A DNA stretch of 64,000 nucleotides from Diphasiastrum complanatum. Its lineage: Eukaryota > Streptophyta > Lycopodiopsida > Lycopodiales > Lycopodiaceae. Made by a program: the position numbers and the translations under genes. Location of the stretch: positions 18,447,303 to 18,511,302 of the forward strand of contig CM055098.1 in assembly GCA_029204225.1 (NCBI GenBank), written 5' to 3'. Under the pieces are notes generated by a model, which saw only the letters and a program-made list of their open reading frames with translations, was not told where the DNA came from and did not search any database. Shown here piece by piece: positions 1 through 11,760 of the stretch. The first letter of the stretch is position 1, and each line of letters begins with the position of its first letter.

Positions 1-1640
1 GCACATTCGGGAGATGGCTAGCACCATGGTACAATGAGGAACCATTCTTATGAAATACAAGACTCAATGTAATAAAAAGTTTTCCAAAAAAAAAATGTGA
101 CGAGAAGAAAAATGGAGGTATGGAGATCTACGTGGCGTAAAACACTACAAGCCTTCATATTGGTCATGTTCATTGAAATGACTCCTCTCTCTCTCTCTCA
201 AATGATCATGGATTAAAATATACAAAAATTGGTGACTTCAACAATCAACCAAGAGAAGGGAGGTTCAAAGGGGAGCTAGTGGTGTCTTTTATTGTAGAAG
301 CAGATGAAATATGTGCTCTGTTGGAAGGGAAGGAGCGAAAAATAGCATGTAATATGTTATTACATATCTCTTTCCTCAAATGTGAAGCACCCCAGCAAAC
401 ATAAAAAATTCAATAAGATCGAACATATTGGAAATAGACAAAAGATATTTCTTCATATTCTTTCAACATTTGCACAAAGATATTTCTTCATATTCTTTTA
501 GCATTTGCACAAAGATATTTCTTCATATTCTTCGAACATTTGCACAAATATTTCTTCATAAATAACCTTCGTATATTTGAATAATGAATGTAATACATTA
601 GTATAGTGTCATTTGTCAAAAGTTCTTGAATTTGAGAACTAAGTTGCCTGTCCAATTTGACTTGTCGAGAGATCCGCAACTAATTTGCTTCGGTATACTG
701 CTCGATAACTCGATTGCCAATTTTTTCCAACTTGAATAGCAGATAAGTTCCTTTCATATACTGCTTGTGAGATCTTTTTGTTATAAGGCATTCCTCTTTA
801 GGAATGATCTCCTTCAGCAGCTTCGCGTTCAGCTTCACAAAAGAACCCTGCATGTATAGACTTTGCATTTTGTCGAGAACCTTGGGTATAGAAGTGCCAA
901 TTCCTTGCAATGAGTATGTCATAAATCGATCAACTTATGTCACTTGTGGTGTTTGTCACACCAACAATTATTCTTTTGACAAATTCGTTGTTTACTTCAA
1001 TCAATACAATAGAAGGGTCCAAAATAAGCAAATAACCCAATCTGCATTAATCCTCAATCTGCTGTATCTGCACAATATTCATCTAGCTTCGAACTTTCCA
1101 GTTGATATTTGCTAAAGTTGCACTGTCTGGATGCCATTGCTGATAAATTGATTTGAAAGCTGTGAATGCTTGATAGCGCAATGGTCGAGCACAAAAAAAT
1201 GATGGCATAATTGATAGTAAGCACGAGAGCAGGAGCTCAGAGAACCTATAAGTGTAGGAAGTAAAATGTGGAAGTGAAAAAAGTTTAAGTGTAAGCGAAA
1301 TGTAGTTAATGACTGTATGGATTGGTACAGGGTTTTGAGATGACACGCTTCAGCCGTAGGTTAAACCTCCGTCATGCATTTAATGCAGCGTATAATAACA
1401 TCTAACCAACTTCCCATAAATAAATAAAATAAAATAAAAATATACCCTTAATTAAAGGTAAGACCTTAAATAAGTATGCTTAAAAATGTATACGTGTCAT
1501 ATACTTTCAATAGTTTGAATAGTTGATGTATATGGTTAGATAGACTATCAAATGGAAGGTGAACGAAACTAAGTCAAAGTCAACAAATTGTTGAATAGAA
1601 AAAATCCTCGATAAAATAAATTCAAATAGAATAAAAAAGA
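1..1640. other. Non-coding or decayed repeat DNA
   Basis: No gene is recognised on either strand. The only clear structure is the 35-bp tandem repeat listed separately. The stretch at about 1400-1640 directly follows the end of the gypsy integrase on the minus strand and may hold its 3' untranslated region or a decayed LTR, but no matching second LTR could be found near 4.8-5.5 kb. Confidence 0.5.
441..560. repeat. 35-bp tandem repeat, three copies plus a partial
   Basis: Units start at 441, 476 and 511 with a truncated fourth at 546. Each begins AAAGATATTTCTTCATATTC and ends CATTTGCAC. The copies differ by only a few bases in the middle, so the array is young or kept homogeneous. Confidence 0.9.
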
Positions 1641-1649
1641 TAAAACAAT

Positions 1650-2400
1650 GCCAATTTTTTTTCTTGTTATGAAAAGTACTTTTTTATTCTGGAGCCATTT
1701 ACCCTTTGTAGGTAACAAATTTCCTTCGAGCTCAGCTAACTATATCGACCCATTGTCGAATATCTCGATAACTTTGTATGAACACATCCAGCATGTATGT
1801 AATTTTCTTGGAAATTTGATTTGTCGACTGTCATACAATAGAGCAAAGTCTCTGTCTCTTAAAGTGACCGGCTTTATGTTATCATCGAAATTTTTCTTTC
1901 GCTTTGCTTGGATCTGTTTTCTGTCTACCATAGCTTTGTTTCGATGTTCTTCAAGTTTGTCGATAGTATAAAGTCATTCTTCTTTACTTCGGTCTTCTGA
2001 GTATTGATTTTGAATTTGTATCCAATAGGTTGGAACTTCAAATTCAACAGGTAAGATAGGATACATTTGGTACACCAAATAAAACAGAGTTCGTTTAGTT
2101 GTTATCTTTTCTGCATTTCAATAGGGCCAGAGTACAGAAGGTAGCTTCATCCCAATCAGAGGAATGCGTATCAGTAATTTTATTCAATATTTTACACAAG
2201 ATTCCATTCACTCTCTCTGTCAATCCATTAGCCTTTGGATTGTATGGAGTAGTCTTCTGGTGCTCAATCATAAAGTTCTTCGTTAGAATTCGAATGGTAT
2301 CGTTTAGAAAATGTGTACCTTTGGCGCTGACTAACTCCAAAGGGCAACCTTATCGAGTGATAATGTTGTGGAATATGATTTGTCTGGTTCAACTTCCACA
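1650..2400 (-). pseudogene. Gypsy integrase remnant (catalytic core end and C-terminal domain)
   Basis: The minus-strand frames show a typical gypsy integrase tail. GTHFLNDTI, HQKTTPYNPKANGLTERVNG and SDWDE (about 2340-2120) are the end of the DDE core with its glutamate. The C-terminal part at about 2070-1700 reads PIEFEVPTY, DKLEEHRNKA and LLYDSRQIKFPRKLHT. The region is broken by stops, for example in the ITR-GCPLELVS stretch and after LYDSR...DNGSI. The protein would join retrotransposon cDNA to chromosomal DNA; this copy cannot be functional. Confidence 0.8.
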
Positions 2401-2439
2401 ACAACTGTATCATCTGGATTTATCACCCCGACAGTCTTG

Positions 2440-2800
2440 TTATTCGATATAGCCTTGAATTCCGTGCATAGAATGAGTCATCAGATTTGAAACTCGTATC
2501 TGACATAGGAATTTAGCCTTCATACTTATTATTGCTCCAGGTGATGTGATTGCTCCAACAGGCTTTCGCCTTGTCGAATCTGCTAATTTAATTTTTCTTT
2601 GCATCGGCTTGATATCTGTTAGTCCGAGTGCATGAATAATCTCTTCTGTCATAATATTGACACTGGATCCAGAATCAATAGGAACGTTTTCGATTAAACA
2701 TCCTTCAAAAGTATTGTCGATTTCAAGTGCTCCTATCTCTCCAAGATCCACTGCTAATAGAGATATCTCCGGTAATTTAACTTTTTGTTTGCGCTTTGTT
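2440..2800 (-). pseudogene. Gypsy aspartic protease domain (retropepsin)
   Basis: The minus-strand reading frame contains VPIDSGSSVNIM at about 2690-2655, the D-S-G triad of a retropepsin, followed by a typical fold region ending near IRVSNLMTHSMHGIQ. In an active element it would cut the Gag-Pol polyprotein. The frame runs straight toward integrase sequence without reverse transcriptase, which marks the deletion. Confidence 0.75.
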
Positions 2801-3419
2801 TGAGAAAGACTGATAATAATTGTTATCAGACAATAGTTGTTCAAAAGTAATATTGGCTTTTGAAGACCCAATATTGGAACCAATATCATATTCAAGCTTT
2901 TTACTCTTTAGTGGAATGTCCGCTATCGCATTAGATAATTTAGGAGAGGACGGTGGATAATCGTCTCCCTCCTCAAAAGTTACTTTCTTCGAGGAACTGT
3001 TTTGCAACTTCAAATGTAGCAGCGTCCGAGGTTCTTCAGATACATCCTTCTTGAATAGCTTCTACCCATTCCGGTCATAATCTGAATCATTCTTTAGGTC
3101 TGCTTGTGTTAACGATTTATCTACCTTCAAATGCGACTGCTTATTCTTTGGAGTTTTAACAGCATTGTCCTTATTAGGATTTTTAGAAGAACTTCGAGTC
3201 AATACTTTGTTTACTTTGTGGATATCACTAGGCCATGATGTATCGGTTGATAGAACAGTTTTTTCTTCTTGAAATTCAACTTGCTACACAACAACATCAG
3301 CTTGTTTAGATAGTGCTTATATATCTACTGTCACAGAAGTTTGAACATATTTGTATAGAACCTTCTGCTTCGGAGGTTTCTAACAGCCAGCAATTGTATG
3401 CCCTTCAACAGACTAGTTT

Positions 3420-4680
3420 GCACATCATGGAACATATCCAATAGGTCTTTGTGGTTCAGGACACTCTGTTGAATAATGGCCTGGTGCACCACAATTGTAA
3501 CAAGTGCCTTGAACGCGCTTAGGTGGGGAAGTTGTTGATTTTGTATTGTTGTAACTGTCTGAGCAAGATCAAATCACTTCGGTGCAAATTACGGCTTCGA
3601 TAGTGCGTCCAAATTCCATGGTGCTCCTTGAATGTAATGACAATATTCCTGAAGTTCAACTTCATATAAATATAAAACTTCTCCGGAGGAGCTTTCAACA
3701 TACGATACTTGTGGTACCTTGCATTCGTTGTTTGAATGCCCTGGCAATCCGCTTTTCGTACACCAGATACTTGTATTTGAAAATGGAGCTTCTGACGTTC
3801 GTCAGATACTTCCGATAGTTGTACCTTCAGATCATTCATCTGCTTGGTGAGCAGCAATGTTCTTCTTCCAAACCTTCTCTGTCTTTGGCTGGTCCTTATG
3901 AATCTTTACTTTCTTCTTTGATTTCTTTTCTCTTTTGTTGTCTTGCTCGTCAATAGAAGAATAAGAACTTTCGGTATCTGACTTCTCATTGGAGGATCTG
4001 GAAATTGAATCTGGCGACGATTCACTGTCAGACTCGGATGATACCTTCGCAACTTTCTTCTTTGACTTACGACTGGATCTTCTTTCCCTCGCAATCTTCG
4101 AAGTGTCATAATTCTCTATAGTTGCAATAACTTCTTCCAATGTGTTCATAGGTCCTTGTCTACAGTAGCGATCAATCTTCGCTGAGAGTCCTACAAGAAA
4201 CCACTCAATCTGCATTGCAATTGGATATACGCCCACCAGCTTTTTGATAAGATTCTTCACTTTTCTGGTGTATGGCCTCAGTGATTTTTTGTCTTTCTTC
4301 TGCACAGAGTTCAATCTGGCCAGCACCCTTGTGAAATATCCGATTTCTTGGAAATGATTAAGGAATGCCTCCTTGAATTGTTCCCATGTGGTAATGGTTG
4401 TACGATCCATCTAGCTCTACCAGATTGACGCTTCTTTCCGCAGCAAACCTGGAAATATGCGAAGCTTGTCTGCCATGGTTCCTTCGTTGCTAGATACAAC
4501 AATCGATTCGGACTGCGATATATAACTATCAGCATCATCATCAGAAGTGCCTTTAAAGTAATCATATTTGATTTTAGAACTTGAAGAAAACATTGAGCAG
4601 GCGCTTCCATTTCTGGTTGGTTTTTAATAATAAAAGGATTAAATAATTGTTGAGTTGCTCTCTCAAGCTCATGAGAAGTG
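3420..4680 (-). pseudogene. Gypsy Gag with zinc knuckle
   Basis: The longest open part (4410-3832, 192 aa) begins near TTWEQFKEAFLNHFQEI, a retrotransposon Gag signature, and continues with a lysine- and serine-rich acidic linker. A CCHC knuckle (CYNCGAPGHYSTEC) is readable at about 3510-3465, once a frameshift and stops are allowed for. The part upstream of 4410 is in other frames, so the gene is broken. Confidence 0.75.
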
Positions 4681-4817
4681 CTTGCTGATATTTGGCCACT
4701 CAGAAACGAATCTTAAAGTCTCTTAAAAAGTCTTCCCTTAGTTTTCGAAAGTGCTCCAATTGTTCGGCTCTGGCTCTATTGGCTGTATCTGACGTGAGCA
4801 ACTATAAAAATATGTTG

Positions 4818-4836
4818 TCCCCGGCAATGGTGCCCA
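4818..4836 (-). promoter_or_regulatory. Primer binding site, tRNA-Asp type
   Basis: The minus strand reads TGGGCACCATTGCCGGGGA, close to the TGGCGCCGTTGCCGGGGA site complementary to the 3' end of tRNA-Asp used by Athila/Tat-type gypsy elements. It marks the 5' end of the internal region, so the 5' LTR should start just above 4836. Confidence 0.7.
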
Positions 4837-4839
4837 AAA

Positions 4840-6272
4840 AAAAAGCATATGTCGTAGTGTGCTTTTGCTCAATTCGATAGAATGTATAGTATAAATGATT
4901 ATTATTCCCCAAAGGGATAGCTTTTCTAGATAGATTGTAGTTAATAATGCATTTGATGTGCTTTGGTTAAAAACCTGGTCAATAGACTAACTTTTAAAAT
5001 TGGTGACCAGTATCACCAGTGTAAATGGTGTTTTCAATAAACTGTTTCGAATGATTGATCAAACAAATTCTTATCAAACATGTTCATTCTGTATCTGTAC
5101 GAAACTATAGACTTGTAAGACAACTGTCAGCTTATTCCAATCAGATAAGTGGCATCAACATTCGATTTATTGAGTCTAGTGTTCTGTCCTCAACAACAGA
5201 ACAACTACCCTGCTAAGTAATTAATCTTCCAAATCCTCCTCTTACGATTGAGTATTTGAACCTTTAGAATGTAAAGTCTGTGTTTTGAGTTTCAAAATAG
5301 AACAATGATTCCATAAGTCTGAATTATAGTGTAATGCATAGATCAATTGTACTATTCAAACATAAGGATTACGTTCGAATATGACAACCAAATAAAGCCA
5401 TTAGTTCAGTTTATGGTTGAACGAATACTGTTGTAATGAATTAAGCGCCTGACCTGTTCAACAATCAACAACTCATCTCTAAGTGCAAGACACTCAACTG
5501 ACAACACAGAAGAATTTAGCACAGACAGAGACTAATTTATGAATGCAAGGGATTCGACAGCTCCATTGTCCAATGAACTCGGTAATGCATCAAATCTAAT
5601 ATTACCTTTAAGGATGAAAATTGGTAAATTTTCAATCTATGTGGGTCATAAAAGTCAGGACTTGCTAGGGTATCGGCTGAATTCATATCCATATTGCGGA
5701 TGAAGATGCTAAAAATTGAAGCTTCTCCTTCATATGTGGTCATTTTAAATTTTTTGTAATTCTCTTTTGACTAAACTTTGTGTTTTGACTATTGTCCAAC
5801 CATTTTTGGGTTGAATCCTTGAGATACTTTCATGCCATAGCAAAGTATGGATAGTACTTGCGATTGATATTGCCAAGTCTCCATGATTGTCATGTGTATG
5901 ACAAGCTTTCTAAATGCGAATTGTATACAGCAGAGCTGGATTACTTGGGACACTAAAATTTATGCTCATTTTATCCTTATAATGGAAGAGAAAATTAAGG
6001 CTATTCAGAAATTTGAACAAATTGTAGAAAAGCTAATGTGGTCAATTTGTGTTCTTGTGACCTATACCTACTCTTGGGCACTGACAAAGTGATAGGGATG
6101 TTGTAGCATTTGGTCCACTCTTGAATAATGGAGTTGATGGTCTAAGAGTTTGGAATTGACTCCGTAAGGTTAAAATTGCACGTCTTTGTTATATCAATAA
6201 AACTCCAGTTGGTTGATTTTTGGTAAACTAGCAAGAATTTAGTGGTGCTTTATGTTAAAAGGCCACTGCTGC
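4840..6272. other. No gene recognised; probable 5' LTR and RLP24 intron or upstream DNA
   Basis: AT-rich DNA with no credible coding frame. The first few hundred bases should be the 5' LTR of the adjoining gypsy element, judged only from the primer site position. The remainder precedes the first visible RLP24 exon and is probably intron. Confidence 0.4.
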
Positions 6273-6378
<106 letters not shown>

Positions 6379-6403
6379 ACAGTTTCTGTGGATGATCAAA
6401 CAG

Positions 6404-6540
6404 GATGCTACCTTTGAATTCGAAAGGAAGCGAAATAGGCCTGAAAGGTATGACAGAAATGTTGTTGAGAACACTTTGAAGGCCATGAAGAAGATAGAAG
6501 AGGTCCGGGTGCAACGTGAAGCGAAATTCTGGGAGAAGAG
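6404..6540 (+). CDS. RLP24: RLP24 (ribosome biogenesis protein), internal exon
   Basis: This exon starts after the acceptor CAAACAG and ends at AAGAG|GTTTGC. It encodes [19 protein letters not shown], then [15 protein letters not shown] and [10 protein letters not shown]. This is the conserved middle of RLP24, an L24e-family pre-60S factor that occupies the place later taken by ribosomal protein eL24 and is released in the cytoplasm by the AAA ATPase Drg1/AFG2. The N-terminal part with the CxxC zinc finger is not seen between 1 and 6403, so its exon is either beyond the left edge or unrecognised. Splice phase fits the next exon exactly (AG|A, Arg). Identification rests on recognising the family wording. 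Confidence 0.9.
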
Positions 6541-8029
6541 GTTTGCTTAGTTCCTGTGCTTTTTTAGCATGCTCTAAGTGTTGTGATGACAAATTCCTCA
6601 TTTGTGCATGTAGTTGCTTTTTAGATTGTTGTGCAGGAAGCATTTGTTTGTTTAGACTTTTCTAATATCTTTGACAGCATTGTAAAGTATTATGATTATT
6701 TCCATGTTTGTTACTGGACTTACGTTGTTTTAACATATTAGTATCACTTCATTGTGATGAAGATATTCTTGATCATGTCATCGACAAAAATTTGGCCCCT
6801 TGTTCATTTGTCACTGTATACATTCTTATAATGTCTATGCTAGTCTTAATATCATGATTGACATAGTTAATAAAAAACTGACAATGTACTGCATCAACAA
6901 ACTTTTCTATGAAGCATTTACTAGAAGCTGTTTTGATTTACTGCATTCTGGGTGGTTGAATTTGACAGTTCTCCGTGTGCATATTTATTTTTAGGTAAGC
7001 AAAATTTTTGTATACGTTTATGGTTCTCAATCTTATTGGAGTCTCTCCCTGTACTCAAAATTGCATGGTCTATCCATACAGGGATTTGATAGACTTGGCA
7101 TTAGTCAAAGCTCATCAGAACTCTGTTTTGAATCTAGGACGTACACAAATGCCAGGACTGTTCGGGAAAACGAGCTACTTTCCTGAGCATATGCCATACT
7201 TCCTATGCGTTCCTCTGTTCTGAGTTTGCACGAGTCCCTCCCTCCTGCCCTTTCCAGTGCTTGCATACTACCTTCTTTAACCTTCCACACCAGTGACTTC
7301 CTCCATGGTATGTTCACATTCTGCCTCGCGTTTTTCAGCATCCTCCCTATCTCTCCCAGCCTCAACAGTATCCTTTGTGTTTCCACCTGGACTTCTTAGT
7401 TATTGTGGCATCATTCTTGCTCCTCCCTCAGTCCATTTCAAATTGCCGTTACATTTTTGTATTTACCAGTATGTTCTGAATTTGAAACTTTTTCCAGCCA
7501 TTCTGCATTCCTAACAGTACCTGAAAAATGCTTGCTTGCCTCTTGAGTAACTATGGCATTAATACAGTGCCCAGCATCTAGGATTCTAAGTGATGGAAGC
7601 TTATTTATTGCAATCAGCCAACATGATGATAAGCTCTAAAAGTGTGCCCAAAGTTGAACACCGAGGGATTTGTGCATTTTGGACTCTCTCTTACATGTGT
7701 GGCACTTGAGCTATTGGACTTCATTCGTGTAGTTTCTTTGATAGTAAAATGTTTATTGAAGGATAAGTAATTTGTCTGCTCCTTCCTTTATAACATTGAT
7801 TGTATGCGGTGCGACATTTTCTGCATAGACACATTTTCGAACGTTCAGTATTCAAGTTGGCTGTGTGCAAACTGAAAATAGTTTCATTTAATAAACTAGG
7901 TGACAGGTGTCTTAGAGACATATGGAATAATGTAACACTACTAACAAATCACCGCCGTTACTCAGCTATGCAAAACTCACTTCTAAGGTAGGTGATTCAT
8001 ATACTTTGTTGTTATATTGGTTGATACAG

Positions 8030-8216
8030 AATGAAGGGCAAGAAATCTAAAGAAAGAAAGGAAGCTGCAGTGGAGTTAGGGCAAGCCATCCATTTGGTAA
8101 AAGCTCCTTTGGCCATGCAAGCAGAGCCTAGTCTGACACTCCCGAAGGTCCCAGAGAAGATGAAGGTCAAGGTTTCTGTATCAAAGCAGGATGAGTCACA
8201 ACCAATGCAGGGGTGA
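8030..8216 (+). CDS. RLP24: RLP24, last exon
   Basis: It follows the acceptor TGATACAG and a 1.49-kb intron (6541-8029). It continues the frame as RMKGKKSKERKEAAVELGQA, then IHLVKAPLAM, and stops with TGA at 8214-8216. The MKGKK basic cluster and the 'LVKAP' segment are typical for plant RLP24; the tail (KVKVSVSKQDESQPMQG) is variable. Together the two exons give about 107 C-terminal residues of a protein normally around 160 long. No frameshift or stop is present, so the gene looks functional. No clear AATAAA was identified downstream. Confidence 0.9.
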
Positions 8217-9790
8217 TTGTTGCACGCTCTTCATTCTTTTACTCAACGTTCTGGTGTGCTTAGAGCAAGATCTACAGGATGTTTTTGCGTTATGGTATCA
8301 CATCAAAAGTTTTACCTAAAATGCATCATGTAATGGCATTGACCCTTCATTTCATCTATTCGGGACTCGTAAGGATGAATCGGGAGTCTCTGCTTACTGC
8401 TCAAATAAGGTGTATCACCTAAGGATAATGTTGCAAAGTTGGTAGATACTTTCACCCTAGGTACTTAGTTGGGCTACTAATCAAGAAAAAGGCTCTTCAT
8501 TATGATTAACGTGTGGATTGGGTATTTTATCATTGAAAATATGAACACATGATGAGTTTTAGATGCCCATGTACACAGGTAAGCGAGAATTCTGAACGAT
8601 TAGGTGTATCACAGATAATGTAGCAAACCAAGCTTTTGGTTAATCACAGGCACAAATTTATTTTCAAGACAATAGTCTCTAAACGAAATGCTGTATCTGG
8701 TGCAAAATGGTAGCGTTTCATTCTGCTTTCTAATCAAGGTTATTGCATGATGTTCAAACTGTGATAGAACCTTTCAGCTGCTTGTGAATTTAGGTTCTGA
8801 AATATGTGATATGTATGAACGCTTATACCATGAAGTTCGTTTCCTAAGACAGGAACAAATGTTCACCTTCATTGACAGCTATTGATTGATTGCTCCCTAC
8901 AATAAGACTATTTGTGTGTAGTTTCGTTTGTAGTAAATTTTGGGCTCGTGTGTGCCATGTGGATGAACACGTCTTAGGGCTTAGGAAAGTTCTCAAGAAA
9001 TATGAACAGGAATCATGTATAATTCCTGCCTAGATCTTTCTGTGCCTCATCTAGGAATGATCGGTCACTGTTGTCATAGTTATGCATTTCATTTCCACTA
9101 TTAAGGTATTAAACTTCAATGTTGTCAGTATGAATGACATTACTACAACGAGATGCAGATCTGCAGTTTGATGAACTACAATAGGGCTAAAAGGAACATC
9201 AGTATGTGTTATGGAACACAATGCTGTATCTTACAAGATAAAGTACCAAAAACAATGAAATGGATGCACAAACTTGTAACACGAAGCAAGTTAGAACAAA
9301 AGCAAGCCATTTGTGACTAATTGACTTTTTGGCCAATTGTACATGCCAATCTAGTTGTTTGAGAATAGAGGCAACCTATGATTTAGATCGTGATAATTAT
9401 CTTTTACTACTAATATTGAAAAGCTTACAACTCAAGGAACAATTGTGTAGCAATTTGGTTGAGATTTTGATGTGTTCATAAATTGAATTCTCATAAGCAC
9501 TAGAGGAAGGGGAGCTTAAGGGAAATTCCCTTTATGCTTATTTTTCTTCCATCGTGTCCAAATTGGTCCCACAATGGACCTACAAACTCTTATGTTTGGG
9601 AGCTACATATATTGGTACTTTGTGAGAACTAGAAATTCTTGATCTATGGTACCACAAAGCATAGCTCAATTGAACTTTCTAGTGGTCAAAGCAATGTGCC
9701 AGCTAGGAAGATCAAATCCATTTCGAAAGAACACATGGAAATGTGTGTAGTGAATTAATTTTTTCATGTAAGCCCCAAAATATCTACTAT
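8217..9790. other. RLP24 3' untranslated region and intergenic DNA
   Basis: No coding frame or repeat is recognised. The first few hundred bases should be the RLP24 3' untranslated region, but its end could not be placed. Confidence 0.5.
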
Positions 9791-9794
9791 GGAA

Positions 9795-9940
9795 AGGCAA
9801 TGGGGTTGGCTCAATTGGTTAGCTTGACATCCAAAGCTTCTTTGGTCCCAGGTTTGAGCTTCCCCTTGGAATCCAAGAAGCATATCCTTCTATGTTGAGT
9901 TTATGAAGGTCATAAACTCGAGAGGAGAAAAAAAGCAAAG
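9795..9940 (+). mobile_element. tRNA-derived SINE
   Basis: An RNA polymerase III split promoter is visible. Box A TGGCTCAATTGG (9807-9818) fits the consensus exactly; box B-like GGTTTGAGCTT (9851-9861) follows after 32 bases, near tRNA spacing. The body continues for about 80 bases to an A-rich stretch near 9928-9938. No convincing target duplication was found, so the ends are approximate. A decayed tRNA pseudogene is the alternative. Confidence 0.6.
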
Positions 9941-11448
9941 CTAACTCTAATATTTGTGATTCTATTTTGGCTTTGCTTCTTTCAATTCACTTATTTGTTA
10001 CTTGTGTTCTTTACTCTCTTTTATTTTCTATGCAATTTCCACTTTGTGAAAAGTTGTTTTGTTTATTCTTTTTCACCTAGTATTCCTATCATTTATTCAA
10101 ATATTTGTCATAAAACATATATGTTGCTAATTATGTTGACCTTTTCTAGAATCGGAACAAATTATTCTTGACTTACTATCCAGGAAATCTTTGGCCTTTT
10201 TGTTTGCCATATCTAGCTTGTCTTCACTCATTTTTTTGCAAATCATGCCTCATCCTATGTCTTTCTCCACCACACTATCATGACACGAAAGCCAATGTTT
10301 AGTGTCTGCTTTGAAGATTACACTTGGTTAGAGTCCACAAATGTCAATAGCTTGTGAAGGAGCTACAACTTTTGATGACTAATTTGTTCACCCATGAGCA
10401 TATAGCCCCTTCGTGCGGACTTTATACCTAATATTAAGGCCCTTAATTTCATATTTTGCCATTACTTTTGGATCTTACCATTAAATCATCCCTAATGTTT
10501 CTCTCTTAGCTCTACAAGATGCTCTTCATTCTCAATCCAAGTATTATCACTTGTGCTTTTGACATTTCTCTTCTAATCTTTTATTTTTTATTTATTTTAT
10601 TTTATTATATATATATATAATGCACAAACGCAAACACATTATTTGTATCTTTAAAAACAATATAATTTCATCAAAAAAATTTCATCATATGAATTCTCTT
10701 TAAAATGTTTGAGTAGCCCAACATTATTGTCTTCTACCATGTCAGCTTCCACTTTCCAAAACAATCTTCAAGCTTGTGTGTTTGTTGTTAAAATTAAAGG
10801 ATCTAAACCTCATTTGGATCTACAAACATTAATTAAGCATCAAGGATTGCACAAAAACTAGATTGATTGAAATCTAGACACCAAATCTAGGTTGATTGCG
10901 TCTGATTTGACAATTGCCTTTGAACACGACAAACAAATCAGCACTTGCTGATCCTCATGGCCTCTCACACGTGTGAACAGTACAGATCTTTGATCAGGTT
11001 TAGATCAATTTATAAGACAAAAAATTACACATTCATCATGCATCAATTCTACTTGCAAAAGCAAATTTGCCAAAAATCTCCTCAAGATCAATTTTTCTCA
11101 AAGTACGTATACAAATGAGCTCTCAATCCATAACTAATGAGCTTGGATATGAGATTAGGTCTGAATGTACTTAGAGTAGACCTTATTCCTAGCAATCAAT
11201 TCCTTAAATCAAGCAAATTAGACCTTAGGTCAAGGTTCCTCTTCTCGGAGGTGGCCGACCTCATGAAAAATCACTATAATTTAGGACCATGTGACTAGGC
11301 CTTGACATGAGCATAATTAAAGGCCATCAAGGGTGACTTGACACAATCATAAGCTAGTTCTAATTATGTACATGTGGATGGCACTTGGCTATCCATCAAG
11401 ATGCCACATGACAAGAATCTTTTTAGCATTTTTCACACTCCTTAAAAA
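9941..11448. other. Intergenic AT-rich DNA, probable retroelement debris
   Basis: No gene is supported. The stretch around 10800-11450, next to the copia relic and containing doubled phrases such as CTAGATTGATTGAAATCTAGA, may be its decayed LTR, but no second copy is present to prove it. Confidence 0.4.
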
Positions 11449-11760
11449 CTAGTCACTAGATTTCAACATGGATTTGCTAATAAGAGTTAATCTAAACTTA
11501 ACAAATGAAGCTTTCAACAAAGTTTTAGTAAGAATGTCAACCACACAAAGTGATGAGTCCACATGCTCCAATTGATTTCTATAGATTGTCTCTTTGTCTC
11601 TATCAACATGACATCCACTAGGTCCATTAGTAGAGTGTGGAAACAACAATGCACTGTGAATGTACAAGAATTTCAAATTTATATTGATCAATGTAATATC
11701 AATAGTATTATGCATTTGAATCTAAGTTCCATTTGCACACATGCAATTGATGAATTCATC
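11449..11760 (-). pseudogene. Copia RNase H C-terminal relic
   Basis: On the minus strand LEHVDSSLCVVDILTKTLLK followed by ASFVKFR matches the end of copia Pol, normally close to 'VADILTKPLP..FVKFR'. The preceding stretch (HNTIDITLINI) corresponds to the usual 'KHIDIRYHFI' region in decayed form. Nothing else of the element is intact. It is a fossil of the 3' end of a Ty1/copia element. Confidence 0.7.

Larger units (their letters stand above)
1650..4836 (-). mobile_element. Decayed, internally deleted Ty3/gypsy element
   Basis: On the minus strand the order is primer site (4836-4818), gag, zinc knuckle, aspartic protease, then directly the integrase and its C-terminal region. Reverse transcriptase and RNase H should lie between protease and integrase and are missing, so this is an internally deleted copy. 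Stops and frameshifts are frequent. The primer site and the integrase C-terminal wording (DKLEEHRNKA, LLYDSRQIKFPRKLHT) point to the Tat/Athila branch. No flanking LTR pair was found. Confidence 0.8.

Noticed and set aside
441-560. CRISPR-like array
   Set aside because: Units are directly adjacent without spacers, in a plant nuclear context; it is a tandem repeat.
5883-6092. Possible first RLP24 exon (KCELYTAELDYLGH in one frame)
   Set aside because: A stop follows at once and the CxxC pairs of the L24e zinc finger are absent; the resemblance is superficial.
7008-7514. Plus-strand frames between the RLP24 exons
   Set aside because: They lie in the intron, overlap one another in different frames and show no protein-like conservation.
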